From Propionibacterium sp. oral taxon 192 str. F0372 (lineage in GTDB: Bacteria > Actinomycetota > Actinomycetes > Propionibacteriales > Propionibacteriaceae): a DNA stretch of 64,000 nucleotides. Shown piece after piece: positions 8,480 through 16,738 of the stretch (position 1 is its first letter; every line of letters begins with the position of its first letter). The position numbers were made by a program, and so were the translations under genes. The notes below the pieces were generated by a model. That model ran no database searches. It saw only the letters and a list, made by a program, of their open reading frames with translations, and had not been told where the DNA came from. The stretch spans positions 443,184-507,183 of the forward strand of contig NZ_KE340297.1 in the NCBI RefSeq assembly GCF_000413315.1, written 5' to 3'.

Positions 8480-11113
8480 TCAGCTCTGCACCCTCCCACG
8501 TTCGCGATCACGAACCTGCTGGCGCAGTCTCGCCCGCACCTCATCATGGATGGTGGTCGATGTTTGTTCCGCTGTCTCTATGGACACCACGAGTGCGTAT
8601 CGCACGCTCTTGCCTGCGCCAAGACGTTGAGCATCGTCCATACACTCGACGTGGATCGGGAACATATCATCGTCACCGAACACCATCGCACGAGTGCCCT
8701 GGACGATCTCGTGTTGCAGGCTTCCCCGCCTAGCCGAGTTGTACTCAGCATTGATACGCTCTCCGCCAGCAAACTGATTGTCTGGCGTAACGAAGTACAC
8801 CTTGACGCCTCGGTAACGGTTGAGCTGGCCGACCGTGGGGGCCATGTAGGCAAGAGTGATGGTGAAGCGGTGCCATTCTGCGCGTGCGCGAAGCGAGGGC
8901 GGGAGGGGCAACTCATAGGTGTGACGTTGATTACGTGCAATTAGTCCCCCACTGACTAGGACTGCCCTGTTCGTGGCTGCTGCGCCGAGCCGATCTGTGT
9001 TGAGACGTCCGTAGCCCAGGAGTGCGGTGAGGCGGCGGCGGGCCTGCTGGTTGGTCAGATCAAGCTCGTGGCGCAGTTGCGCATCCCATTCATCCCAGCT
9101 GCTGGCGTGGGCGAGGAGGGCTCTCACGAGCAGCGGGTGGTACTGCGGATCCGGTAGCGGTGCGTCTTCGGGATTGTCTGAGCCAGCTTCGAGGACATCG
9201 AACAAACGGCTAGCTTCGCGGGTCACCAACGCGGTTGCGTTGCTCGTGCCAACGGTGAAGACGGTGCTATCGGTTGCGCCTGCTTGCCCGGGCGCAGCTA
9301 CCTGCAGCCCGGGACCGGTCTTTGTGGTATTAGCAAGTTCCACGGTGACGGATCCCTGCCCGCAGGACGGGGCAACAGGCCGAGTGTAGAGCGCCCTGCC
9401 GCCGATGTGGTATAGGTCAGGCTTGACCGATCGATCGACGCCGGGCCCCGTTGCGCCGTAGTGGGCAGGTCCGTTCGGGTGGGTAACGTCCCAAACGGTG
9501 TCTGGGACGTCGATATCACCGAGTCCGTCGCTGTGGGTGGCCCCGATGGTCAGGGCGTTGAGAGCATCTCCTGGCGGGAGGATACCTCGAAGCAATGCGG
9601 CGTCATAGACGGATCGGATTACAGCAGATCGCGCGGATTCGGGGTCGCTGGCGGCATCAATGGGGATCGTGATCGGGCCGAAGTGGTTGCCAGCACTGAC
9701 GATGAACAACAGGTTGTAGGAGTAGGCCAGCCAGTCGAGTAGCCGACCGACAGGGCTCATTCTGCGCACGAGCGCTCGTGCTTGCGCGCCGATGGAGAGG
9801 TTTATGACGCGCACACTCGGTGCGACAGGGTCGCGGCCTGCCTCCCCTTCGATGATTCGTTTAACCGCACAGTGCAACAGATCAGTGAGCAGCCGATCAG
9901 GGAGGATCTGTTCGTGTCCTGCCGCGAACTCGTGGGGTCGCATGATTGGGCGCACGTACAGAGGCCGGTTGAGCGGTTCGCCGTCGGCGGAAAGGTCGCC
10001 GTGAATGATCAGGGAGGCCATCGCGGTGCCGTGATGGCGTGAGGCCAGCGGATAGTTCTCGCTGAGCCCATCGGGATCATCAACTACTACTCGGCCGACG
10101 AGGGCGTCATGGTTGGGAAACGGCAATCCGTCCAGCAGGGCGACCCTGGGCAGACCAGAACTGGGCAGACCAGAAGTGGTGCATCCCCCGCGTGCTAGGT
10201 TGACCTCAAAAGTCGGTTCCATGGTTGGCGGTGCGACGCTCATGGGAGTGAACGGGTTAACGAACATCACTTCGTCGGTGGTCAGCAGCCGGATGGATTC
10301 AACACCGTAGGCCAGCAGCGAGTGAACCTGTTGTCTCGGCAATTCCGCAAGCAATGCGTGGTAGCTGATGTCGCCGATCTGGGAGCGGTCGAGCACGCGG
10401 CCTCCGCTGTCTACGATGACCTGCTCGACGTGTGTCTGCGCGGTGACGCGCCGCCTAGCGTCAGAGCGATACCACAACTCGACCTCGACCATCACGGTGC
10501 TGACAGACTGTCCTACGAGGTCAAGGGTCTCTTGCCACTGCTTGCGCAGGCCGGTCTCTCGGATGCGATCCTCTGGTCCCCAACGTCGTATCACGGTGAG
10601 TTGTTGGAACGCGGTCTTGAATTTGCCTAAACCATGGGCGAACTTCGCTGACGGGTCTTTTTGCCAGGCATTGAACAGGCTTAAGAGTTCGTCGATTGCT
10701 TTGGCGTTCGACATCATCAGATATAGGGAATGCTGGACTGGTGTCTCCATGCGACCGCTCTTGGACTCGGTCATGTGAAAGTCGTCGTCTGGCTCTGATT
10801 GATCCCCGATCAGCTCAGAAAGGAACTCCAGTCCATCGATTTTGTCGATCGCGTTGCGGAAATCTTTGATGCTGCCAGCGAGGTCGAAAACGACCACCAA
10901 AGCTGGGTCGACTTCGTCGGGAGTGTCAGCGGAAAGACGCGCTCGCTCTGTGTCGAAAGCTGCGCTCAGTTCGCGAAATTGCGGCGTCAGCCGTTTCCCC
11001 TGGCGCCCGGCGTTGGGTTTTGATAAGCGCGGCATGTCCCGAGACCGTTGTGTGGGCCGATCTACCACCGTTGGTGAACCGAACGCCAGGAGCGGCCGAC
11101 GCTCGGCGGTCAT
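8480..11113 (-). CDS. ietS: Subtilisin-like S8 protease of an AAA/protease defence pair (IetS-type)
   Basis: 877 residues with no signal peptide, so it is a cytoplasmic subtilase. The catalytic set is visible: Asp328 (RVALLDGLP), His361 (RHHGTAMASLI), the oxyanion Asn476 (IVSAGN) and Ser624 (VGTSNATALV). About 320 N-terminal residues precede the protease domain and about 230 follow it; both are unlike secreted subtilases. The start ATG overlaps the stop of the AAA ATPase gene by 4 bp, so translation is coupled. A cytoplasmic S8 protease paired with an upstream small AAA ATPase is the architecture of IetAS, described as a plasmid toxin-antitoxin pair in Agrobacterium and later found to protect against phage. 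The assignment rests on architecture and gene order; a sequence search against IetS would settle it. Confidence 0.8.
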   Translation of the reverse strand: MTAERRPLLAFGSPTVVDRPTQRSRDMPRLSKPNAGRQGKRLTPQFRELSAAFDTERARLSADTPDEVDPALVVVFDLAGSIKDFRNAIDKIDGLEFLSELIGDQSEPDDDFHMTESKSGRMETPVQHSLYLMMSNAKAIDELLSLFNAWQKDPSAKFAHGLGKFKTAFQQLTVIRRWGPEDRIRETGLRKQWQETLDLVGQSVSTVMVEVELWYRSDARRRVTAQTHVEQVIVDSGGRVLDRSQIGDISYHALLAELPRQQVHSLLAYGVESIRLLTTDEVMFVNPFTPMSVAPPTMEPTFEVNLARGGCTTSGLPSSGLPRVALLDGLPFPNHDALVGRVVVDDPDGLSENYPLASRHHGTAMASLIIHGDLSADGEPLNRPLYVRPIMRPHEFAAGHEQILPDRLLTDLLHCAVKRIIEGEAGRDPVAPSVRVINLSIGAQARALVRRMSPVGRLLDWLAYSYNLLFIVSAGNHFGPITIPIDAASDPESARSAVIRSVYDAALLRGILPPGDALNALTIGATHSDGLGDIDVPDTVWDVTHPNGPAHYGATGPGVDRSVKPDLYHIGGRALYTRPVAPSCGQGSVTVELANTTKTGPGLQVAAPGQAGATDSTVFTVGTSNATALVTREASRLFDVLEAGSDNPEDAPLPDPQYHPLLVRALLAHASSWDEWDAQLRHELDLTNQQARRRLTALLGYGRLNTDRLGAAATNRAVLVSGGLIARNQRHTYELPLPPSLRARAEWHRFTITLAYMAPTVGQLNRYRGVKVYFVTPDNQFAGGERINAEYNSARRGSLQHEIVQGTRAMVFGDDDMFPIHVECMDDAQRLGAGKSVRYALVVSIETAEQTSTTIHDEVRARLRQQVRDRERGRVQS

Positions 11114-12066
11114 CTCGCTGCCTGATCCCGCCTGTGCTCAAGACGTTCCCGGACGATCCGCTTGAGGTTGCTGTCTGGGAGTTCGAGTACTGCCCTGCGG
11201 CGCACGTCCAACGCAAATTCCTCCAGTTCGGAGAAGCTTGCTCCCGCGAGCTTATCCGCCAACGTGCGGGGGGTAAATCCGAGGTCACCACCCAAGCGTG
11301 CAGCGAGGCGTTCCAGGAAGCGAATCGCCTGAGCACAACTAGGCGGTTCGAGTTCAGCGCGGATCTGGAATCGTCGCCATGCTGCACGGTCGAGAAGCTC
11401 GCTGTGATTGGTCGCACCTACCAGCAACACGTGCGGAGGCAACTGGTCGATCTGGAGTAGAAGTGTCGAGACCACTCGTTTGATCTCGCCAGTCTCGTGC
11501 TCATCGGATCGCTCCTTCGCGATGGTGTCGAGTTCATCAAAAAACAGCACGCAACGACGAGTACGTGCGAACTCGAAGACATTGTCGAGCCGTGCGGCAG
11601 TTTCACCCAAGAAGCTTGATACAACCCCTTCATAGCGAACGACGTAGAAGGGCAGCATCAGCTCCGAAGCGATGGCTTCGGCAACGCTGGTCTTGCCATT
11701 GCCCGGCGGTCCGGACAACAGGAGTCGATTGCGAGGTTCGATCCCGTAGCTGCGCAGCAGCTCGGCGCGCTTTTGCTCCTCGATCAGCTCGGTAACAACC
11801 CGATGCGGGACAGGAGCAAGCTCCAACTCCTCCAAGCGTCGATGAGGAACGATCTCCTGGACGAGGTCACGCATAGCTGCAGCGCGGTCATCACGTGGAA
11901 CGCTCTGCCCGGTGGCGGTGATCAACTCAGACAAGCGGTCAGCGACGAGGTGATGTTGGTTAGCTCGCTCCTCAGCGATCACCGCTTCGACGAGAACGCG
12001 GAAGCGGTCCCGATCACCACGTCTCTCGGCTTCAACGAGGTCAAGTAGCAGGTCAGCACGTGCCAT
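11110..12066 (-). CDS. ietA: AAA ATPase partner of the S8 protease (IetA-type)
   Basis: 318 residues. A helical N-terminal part (about 1-90) is followed by one AAA module: Walker A GPPGNGKT at 119-126, Walker B CVLFFDELD at 172-180, sensor-1 VLLVGATNHSELLDRAAWRRF, and a C-terminal lid region. The start ATG at 12066 has a strong AAGGAGG site 5 bp upstream. The gene overlaps the protease gene by ATGA. The ATPase probably controls or delivers substrates to the protease, or holds it inactive until infection; that is inference from the paired system. The locus lies between a conserved signalling cluster and the methionine importer, next to AT-richer DNA, which fits a defence gene acquired by transfer. 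Confidence 0.82.
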   Translation of the reverse strand: MARADLLLDLVEAERRGDRDRFRVLVEAVIAEERANQHHLVADRLSELITATGQSVPRDDRAAAMRDLVQEIVPHRRLEELELAPVPHRVVTELIEEQKRAELLRSYGIEPRNRLLLSGPPGNGKTSVAEAIASELMLPFYVVRYEGVVSSFLGETAARLDNVFEFARTRRCVLFFDELDTIAKERSDEHETGEIKRVVSTLLLQIDQLPPHVLLVGATNHSELLDRAAWRRFQIRAELEPPSCAQAIRFLERLAARLGGDLGFTPRTLADKLAGASFSELEEFALDVRRRAVLELPDSNLKRIVRERLEHRRDQAAR

Positions 12067-12446
12067 CTTCGCCTCCTTGAACTGCTAGCTGCCGCCCTCT
12101 TCCTACCTTAGCGGTAGGGCCATTGAACCGAGACAGCCTCGCCGCCTTCATCTCCTCGGTCCACGCTTGGGCGCATTGGCTTGTTTACATTTATTTTACC
12201 AATTAAAACACCCACTGTCTAGTGGTCTGTTGCACGAGTCGGACCGATCGCTTCTGACCATCGTCGCCGGTCAGTATTTGAAGAACAGCCGTGACGCAAA
12301 CTCGATCGATGTGAAGTAATATAGGGTTCTCGGACAGTGGATGAAATTAGTTCAGACTAGCATTTTTTTGCGACACCTCTACTCGATATTGACGCGCGAT
12401 AGTCAATGGTCAATCGGATTCTTTCTAGGGACCCATCGGAGGCGAG
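12067..12446. other. AT-richer intergenic stretch with a probable ietA promoter
   Basis: No gene is visible here. The segment 12180-12440 is clearly richer in A+T than its surroundings. On the minus strand a TAAAAT hexamer at 12193-12198 could be the -10 element for ietA, about 130 bp upstream of its start. The base composition shift suggests an insertion or transfer boundary. No inverted terminal repeats or transposase remnants were seen. Confidence 0.35.
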
Positions 12447-12626
12447 ATGAACCTAGAGATGGTGGAATTTACACCATCCAGCATAACCTTACACAACCAT
12501 GACACTCTTATCAGGATATTTGATGGTCAATTTCGCCGGAGCTTGAATGATCCGGCTGATGTTCTGTCAGTCCAGGCTCACGAGATCCACGACCTCAATG
12601 GGCTCATGAAAGAACCCGATATATGA
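12447..12626 (+). CDS. Small ORF of 59 residues with a good ribosome binding site
   Basis: ATG at 12447 follows CGGAGGCGAG, an almost ideal ribosome binding site, and the frame is open to TGA at 12624-12626. The product starts MNLEMVEFTPSSITLHNH and is acidic to neutral, with no membrane segment or signal. It is divergent from ietA and lies in the AT-richer island. No family is recognised. It may be a real small gene of the defence island or the truncated end of something larger. Confidence 0.35.
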   Translation: MNLEMVEFTPSSITLHNHDTLIRIFDGQFRRSLNDPADVLSVQAHEIHDLNGLMKEPDI

Positions 12627-12857
12627 TTGAGGCTGTGTGCGTTTGCTCACATAAATGTGGCTTTTCTTACCTCTGACGTGTCAAGCTCAGCTCAGGAAGA
12701 CCTCGTGTTCGATCCGCATCTCCTCGGTCGGCTCGCTCAGTGACAGACCCACGACGAATTGCTTCATCCCCCTCGGATGCCGCGAACCGGCGGAAGAATC
12801 GTCTGCAGATCCTCTTGGAGGTAGGAACTGAGCTCCTCGCGCCGGACACCCCAGCTG

Positions 12858-13532
12858 TCACCCCCGGCGACGCATCATGGAGCGAACGATGCCGTCGCCG
12901 ATCGACTGCACGATCTGGACGACGAAGATCAACAAGGTCACCGTCATCAACAGAACGGGGGCATTGAATCGCTGGTACCCATAGCGGATCGCCAGGTCGC
13001 CGATGCCACCGCCGCCGATGGCGCCAGCCATCGTCGAATAGCCGATGAGGGTGACCAAGGTAAGCGTGCCGCCAGCCACCAGCCCCGGCAGCGACTCGGG
13101 TAACAATACCTTCCACACAATCTGCCATATGGTGGCGCCCATCACGCGGGCCGCCTCGATCTTCCCGCTGTCAACCTCGCGCAGGGCGGCCTCCACGACG
13201 CGGGCGTAAAACGGGATCGCCCCCACCGACAGCGGCACGACGGCTGCCGTCGGGCCGTAGGCCGTGCCGACGATGAGCCGGGTGAACCCCAGCAGAGCGA
13301 TCATCAGGATGAGGAAGGGTAGGGAACGTGCAAGGTTCACCACCACACCCACCACCCAGTGAATCGCCTGGTTGGGCCGCAAACCGTCGGGGGCCACCAG
13401 GCGCAGCACCACCCCGACCAGCACGCCGAGGATGACTGTGATCAGGAACGACAGCCCCACCATCCAGGCCGTCTGCCCCAGCGACTGGAACAATTCGGGC
13501 AGGACATCCACCCAGTTCTTCTGCTGCTTCAC
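12858..13532 (-). CDS. metI: Methionine ABC transporter permease
   Basis: 224 residues with five or so membrane helices and the MetI-type permease loop (EVDSGKIEAARVMGAT) that contacts the ATPase. The N-terminus is [18 protein letters not shown]. Its start overlaps the end of metN by 4 bp. Length and motifs are normal for MetI. It is the last gene of the metQ-metN-metI operon, which imports methionine and its derivatives, and is probably controlled by the attenuator upstream of metQ. About 230 bp between its stop and the small ORF at 12447 hold no convincing gene. Confidence 0.93.
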   Translation of the reverse strand: MKQQKNWVDVLPELFQSLGQTAWMVGLSFLITVILGVLVGVVLRLVAPDGLRPNQAIHWVVGVVVNLARSLPFLILMIALLGFTRLIVGTAYGPTAAVVPLSVGAIPFYARVVEAALREVDSGKIEAARVMGATIWQIVWKVLLPESLPGLVAGGTLTLVTLIGYSTMAGAIGGGGIGDLAIRYGYQRFNAPVLLMTVTLLIFVVQIVQSIGDGIVRSMMRRRG

Positions 13533-14512
13533 AGGTGTACCCCTACTCCGCGCTGGGCCAGGTAGCGCCGTACGGCCCCCTCGTCGACCATCCCAGTGGG
13601 ATGCGAGAGGCTCACTCGTAGCCTGCCGATCTGCCGCCCTGCGATGGATTCGATCGCACCGCCGAGGATCGACACGTCGAGGTCAAGATCGCGGGTCAAC
13701 CCGGAGATAACCGGCTCCGATGTACCCGACTCTGTAAAGGTGAGCACGATCGAACGCCCTGCCGGATCCAGCGAGGGATCCCCCGCAGGCAGCAGGATAT
13801 CGGCAAGTTGCGAACCGGGATCGGTCATCCGTTCGGCCAGCGGCCCGGATTCGACGACGGTGCCGTCGGCCATCAGCGCCGCTGAATCACAGATCCGCCG
13901 TACCACCTCGGATTCGTGGGTGATCAACACCACGGTGACACCGGTGGCCTCATTGATCGACTTGACCAGGTCGAGAATCTGCTCGGTCGTCGACGGGTCG
14001 AGGGCCGAGGTGGCCTCATCACAGAACAATACGTCGGGATGAGCAGCCAGCGCCCGGGCGATGCCCACCCGCTGTTTCTGGCCACCCGACAGCTGTGCCG
14101 GATGGTTGTCCCACCGATCGGACAGACCCACCATCTCAAGCAACTCGGCGACGCGGGCATGTCGCTTCTCAGCGGGCACGCCCTGAATCTCCAACGGGAA
14201 GGAGACATTGCCAGCGGCGGTGCGCCCAGCCATCAGATTGAAGTGCTGGAAAATCATTCCCATGCGGTGACGTACCTGCCGCAGGGTCAACGAATTGAGA
14301 GTGGTCAGCTCGTGGCCGGCCACCATCACCGAACCCGACGTCGGTCTCTCCAACGCGGTAAGACACCGCATTAGCGTCGTCTTCCCAGCACCGCTACGCC
14401 CCAGGATGCCGAAGATCTCTCCATCGGCGACCTTCAAGGACACATTGTTGACGGCCGTCACCGGGCCACGAGCCGTGGGATAGACCTTTGTCAGGTTCGA
14501 GACGGTGATCAT
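13529..14512 (-). CDS. metN: Methionine ABC transporter ATP-binding protein
   Basis: 327 residues. Walker [10 protein letters not shown]-loop FQHFNLM, signature [15 protein letters not shown], Walker [13 protein letters not shown] and a switch His in VLITHE are all present. The C-terminal 80 residues form a NIL domain ([18 protein letters not shown]), the methionine-sensing regulatory domain of MetN that causes trans-inhibition when internal methionine is high. It lies 2 bp after metQ and overlaps metI by 4 bp. This is a complete, ordinary MetN. Confidence 0.95.
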   Translation of the reverse strand: MITVSNLTKVYPTARGPVTAVNNVSLKVADGEIFGILGRSGAGKTTLMRCLTALERPTSGSVMVAGHELTTLNSLTLRQVRHRMGMIFQHFNLMAGRTAAGNVSFPLEIQGVPAEKRHARVAELLEMVGLSDRWDNHPAQLSGGQKQRVGIARALAAHPDVLFCDEATSALDPSTTEQILDLVKSINEATGVTVVLITHESEVVRRICDSAALMADGTVVESGPLAERMTDPGSQLADILLPAGDPSLDPAGRSIVLTFTESGTSEPVISGLTRDLDLDVSILGGAIESIAGRQIGRLRVSLSHPTGMVDEGAVRRYLAQRGVGVHL

Positions 14513-14514
14513 GA

Positions 14515-15339
14515 TCAGCCGTTCGCCGGGAGGACGGAACCCTGGTAGTTCTCCTCGATGTAAGTGGCGAGTTCGGGAGAGGTCAGCGCCTTCGCAAGGG
14601 CCTTCACCTTCGGGTCGTCCTTCTTGGTCTCCTTGACCACCAGCACATTTGCGTAGGGATTACCCTCGGCCTGCTCCAGGACCAGCGCATCGTTGGCAGG
14701 CACCAGACCGGCCTCCAGCGCGTAGTTGCCATTGATCACCGACAGGTTGACCTGCGGATCATCAAGGCTGGCGGCCAGCTGCGGACGGTCGATCTTGATG
14801 AAAGAGAGATTCTTCGGATTCTCGTCGATGTTCGCATCGCTCACCTGGGAGTAATCCAGATCGGCGTCGTTGCGGTCAACATTGAGGCCGATGAGCTTGG
14901 CATCCTCAAGCAAGAACAGGGCACGAGCCTGGTTTGTGGGATCGGCCGGGATAGCGATAACCGCGCCGTCGGGGGTCTCCTCGACGGTCGTGATCTTCTT
15001 GGAGTACAACCCGAGGGGCTCAACGTGGACTGTGGCCACCGGTACAAGGTCGGAGCCCTCATGGTTGGCATTCCAGTCCTTAAGGTAGGGCAGGTGTTGG
15101 AAGAAATTGGCATCAAGATCGCCCTCGTTGACCAACTGATTCACGTCCACATCACCGGAGATCTCGGTAACCTCGACCTTGGTGTCGCCGAGCAGGCCGA
15201 GTTCTTCGGCCTTCCTGATCAACTCGGCGTGAGGGGTCACATCGGCGATCACGGTCAGGGAGCCGTCTGAGCCGCAGGCCGCGAGGCTTGATGCGAGGAC
15301 GACGCCGAGAGCACCGGCAAGAAGCTTCTTGATCTTCAT
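14515..15339 (-). CDS. metQ: Methionine-binding lipoprotein
   Basis: 274 residues from the ATG at 15337-15339, chosen because it gives a proper lipoprotein signal (MKIKKLLAGALGVVLASSL followed by AAC-G). A longer reading from 15423 would add 28 residues with no signal function. The NlpA/MetQ fold is recognisable by TPHAELI, NFFQHLPYL and ENYQGSV. It binds methionine outside the membrane and delivers it to MetI-MetN. It is the first gene of the operon, 115 bp downstream of a Cys/Met-rich leader peptide and the hairpins described separately. Confidence 0.93.
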   Translation of the reverse strand: MKIKKLLAGALGVVLASSLAACGSDGSLTVIADVTPHAELIRKAEELGLLGDTKVEVTEISGDVDVNQLVNEGDLDANFFQHLPYLKDWNANHEGSDLVPVATVHVEPLGLYSKKITTVEETPDGAVIAIPADPTNQARALFLLEDAKLIGLNVDRNDADLDYSQVSDANIDENPKNLSFIKIDRPQLAASLDDPQVNLSVINGNYALEAGLVPANDALVLEQAEGNPYANVLVVKETKKDDPKVKALAKALTSPELATYIEENYQGSVLPANG

Positions 15340-15379
15340 GGAAATCCTTAAGGTCGTGTGTGGTCGGTTTCTCGTCCAG

Positions 15380-15453
15380 CAGCACGGTCCGCAGCGATCT
15401 GCGTTGTGGCGTGATCGCTGCAACTCGTGGTGAGGAGCGATCGGGCCGTGCTG
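15380..15453 (-). promoter_or_regulatory. Mutually exclusive hairpins between leader peptide and metQ: probable attenuator
   Basis: Three complementary pairings compete. The 9-base GCAGCGATC at 15391-15399 pairs with GATCGCTGC at 15413-15421. The same 15413-15419 segment can instead pair with AGCGATC at 15436-15442. CAGCACGG at 15380-15387 pairs with CCGTGCTG at 15446-15453, which begins one base past the leader stop codon. A ribosome stalled on the Cys/Met codons would cover the promoter-proximal strand and change which hairpin forms. There is no U-run, so the mechanism could be Rho-dependent termination or hiding of the metQ start. Confidence 0.6.
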
Positions 15454-15528
15454 TCAGGAGCACATGCACCGGCAGCACATGGGCATGACGAGACCACGCA
15501 TAGCGCGGCTGATCGACATGAAACCCAT
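15454..15528 (-). CDS. Leader peptide, Cys- and Met-rich, upstream of metQNI
   Basis: 24 codons ending in MPMCCRCMCS: three Met and five Cys codons in the last ten or so positions, next to the stop. A TAGTGT hexamer lies 7 bases before the ATG, the spacing expected for leaderless transcription in actinobacteria, and no ribosome binding site is visible. Cys-rich upstream ORFs that control sulfur genes by ribosome stalling are known in actinobacteria. A second Met at codon 4 is an alternative start. The hairpin set just downstream supports a regulatory rather than structural role. Confidence 0.6.
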   Translation of the reverse strand: MGFMSISRAMRGLVMPMCCRCMCS

Positions 15529-15639
15529 GCGGGCGACACTACCGCGCCCATGCCTGAGGCTTCCACTTGGTTCCACCAAGTTCCGCCGTGGGCGGATCAT
15601 GATCCGATAACCACGGGCACACCCGCTTCCCCTCAAGGA

Positions 15640-15658
15640 TGAGGTAAGGCTAAGCTTA
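15640..15658 (+). promoter_or_regulatory. DtxR/IdeR-type iron box before the chelatase operon
   Basis: TGAGGTAAGGCTAAGCTTA matches the 19-bp actinobacterial DtxR consensus TTAGGTTAGGCTAACCTAA at 15 positions, or 17 if A/T swaps at the weak positions are allowed. It ends 39 bp before the start of the first gene and overlaps a possible TAAGCT -10 element, as expected for iron-dependent repression. Confidence 0.65.
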
Positions 15659-15697
15659 TGGAACCAAGGATCGCACTAGACACAGGAGTTCGCCCTA

Positions 15698-16738
15698 ATG
15701 ACCCGATGGCCTCGGCGGTCCGTCCTTCTTGCTAGCATGACAGCCTTCGCGCTTTTGACCGGATGCACGACCACATCCACCGATACATCACCCTCTTCAC
15801 CTAGCCCGTCGGGCTCCTCGCAGGGGACCACCAAGGCCTCCCTCTCGGGCACCGAGTTCCCGATCACTGTCACCGATTTCAACGGCGATGAGGTGGTCAT
15901 TGAGCAGGCACCCACCCGGGTCGTCATCTGCTCCGGAACCGCCCTCAACATTTGGTACGACGCCGGGGGCAAGGCCGTCGCCTCGGCCGATCTGACCGAC
16001 AGTATCCGCCTGTCCACCGAGCACGCCGCCGAGATGCAAGCCCTTCCCAAACTAGGCGCAATGCATTCCATCGACCAGGAGGCGGTATTGGCGCAGAATC
16101 CCGACCTGGTAATCACCATGGGAGCCCAAAAAGAATTGGCCGCTTCCTTGAAATCGATGGGCATCAACACCATGGCCGTCAAGGTCTCCTCCCTGGCCGA
16201 TCTCACCATGGCCTACTCGATCTTCGGCGCACTGTCGGGCACCAGCGACCACGCGACCTCCCAGGCCGAGCAGATCACCGCCAGCACCCAACAGGTCGTT
16301 AGCAAATGGCCCGGGGAAGAGCGCTCCGTGGTCGTTTTGTTCGTCACCGCCCAGTCGTTGTCGGTGAAACTCGACGAGTCCATCACCGGCCATATGCTGA
16401 GCACCCTGGGGGTGAGGAATATCGCATCCGGGGCCACCCCAGAGAATCCAAACTCGGAAAACACACCGCTCGATGTGGAATACATCGTCGCCCACCAACC
16501 CGACACAGTCCTGGTCACATCGATGATCTCCTCGAACCAAGAAGCCAGGGCGCGCATCGAGGCCGAATTCGCCAAGAACTCCGCTTGGCAGGCGATTGAT
16601 GCGGTCCGCGAGAACCGGGTGGTGTTCCTGCCCCAGCAGTACTTCCTATACAACGCAGGCCCCTACTATCCCGACGCCATGACATATCTGGCCGCGAGCT
16701 TGCGGCCCGATGTTTTCGGGAACCCGGTCGAACCGTGA
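15698..16738 (+). CDS. Iron/haem-type ABC transporter substrate-binding lipoprotein
   Basis: 346 residues. It has a lipoprotein signal (LASMTAFALLTGC, Cys at about residue 23), a Ser/Thr/Pro-rich linker, then a type III periplasmic-binding fold (PF01497 family): FPITVTDFNGDEVVIEQAPT, RVVICSG, DLVITMG and a C-terminal VVFLPQQYFL. This family binds siderophores, haem or cobalamin. It is the first gene of the DtxR-box operon and its stop overlaps the GTG start of the permease. Ligand cannot be read from sequence; the iron box and the chelatase genes downstream favour a metalloporphyrin or haem over cobalamin. Confidence 0.88.
   Translation: MTRWPRRSVLLASMTAFALLTGCTTTSTDTSPSSPSPSGSSQGTTKASLSGTEFPITVTDFNGDEVVIEQAPTRVVICSGTALNIWYDAGGKAVASADLTDSIRLSTEHAAEMQALPKLGAMHSIDQEAVLAQNPDLVITMGAQKELAASLKSMGINTMAVKVSSLADLTMAYSIFGALSGTSDHATSQAEQITASTQQVVSKWPGEERSVVVLFVTAQSLSVKLDESITGHMLSTLGVRNIASGATPENPNSENTPLDVEYIVAHQPDTVLVTSMISSNQEARARIEAEFAKNSAWQAIDAVRENRVVFLPQQYFLYNAGPYYPDAMTYLAASLRPDVFGNPVEP

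Noticed and set aside
12687..12767. 26-codon minus-strand ORF after metI (starts MKQFVVGLSLSEPTEEM)
   Set aside because: Ribosome binding site too close to the ATG, no neighbour support; may be chance or a fragment of a lost gene.
15529..15697. SAM riboswitch before metQ
   Set aside because: I looked for SAM-I, SAM-II and SAM-IV core patterns on the minus strand and saw none; the leader-peptide attenuator explains the region better.
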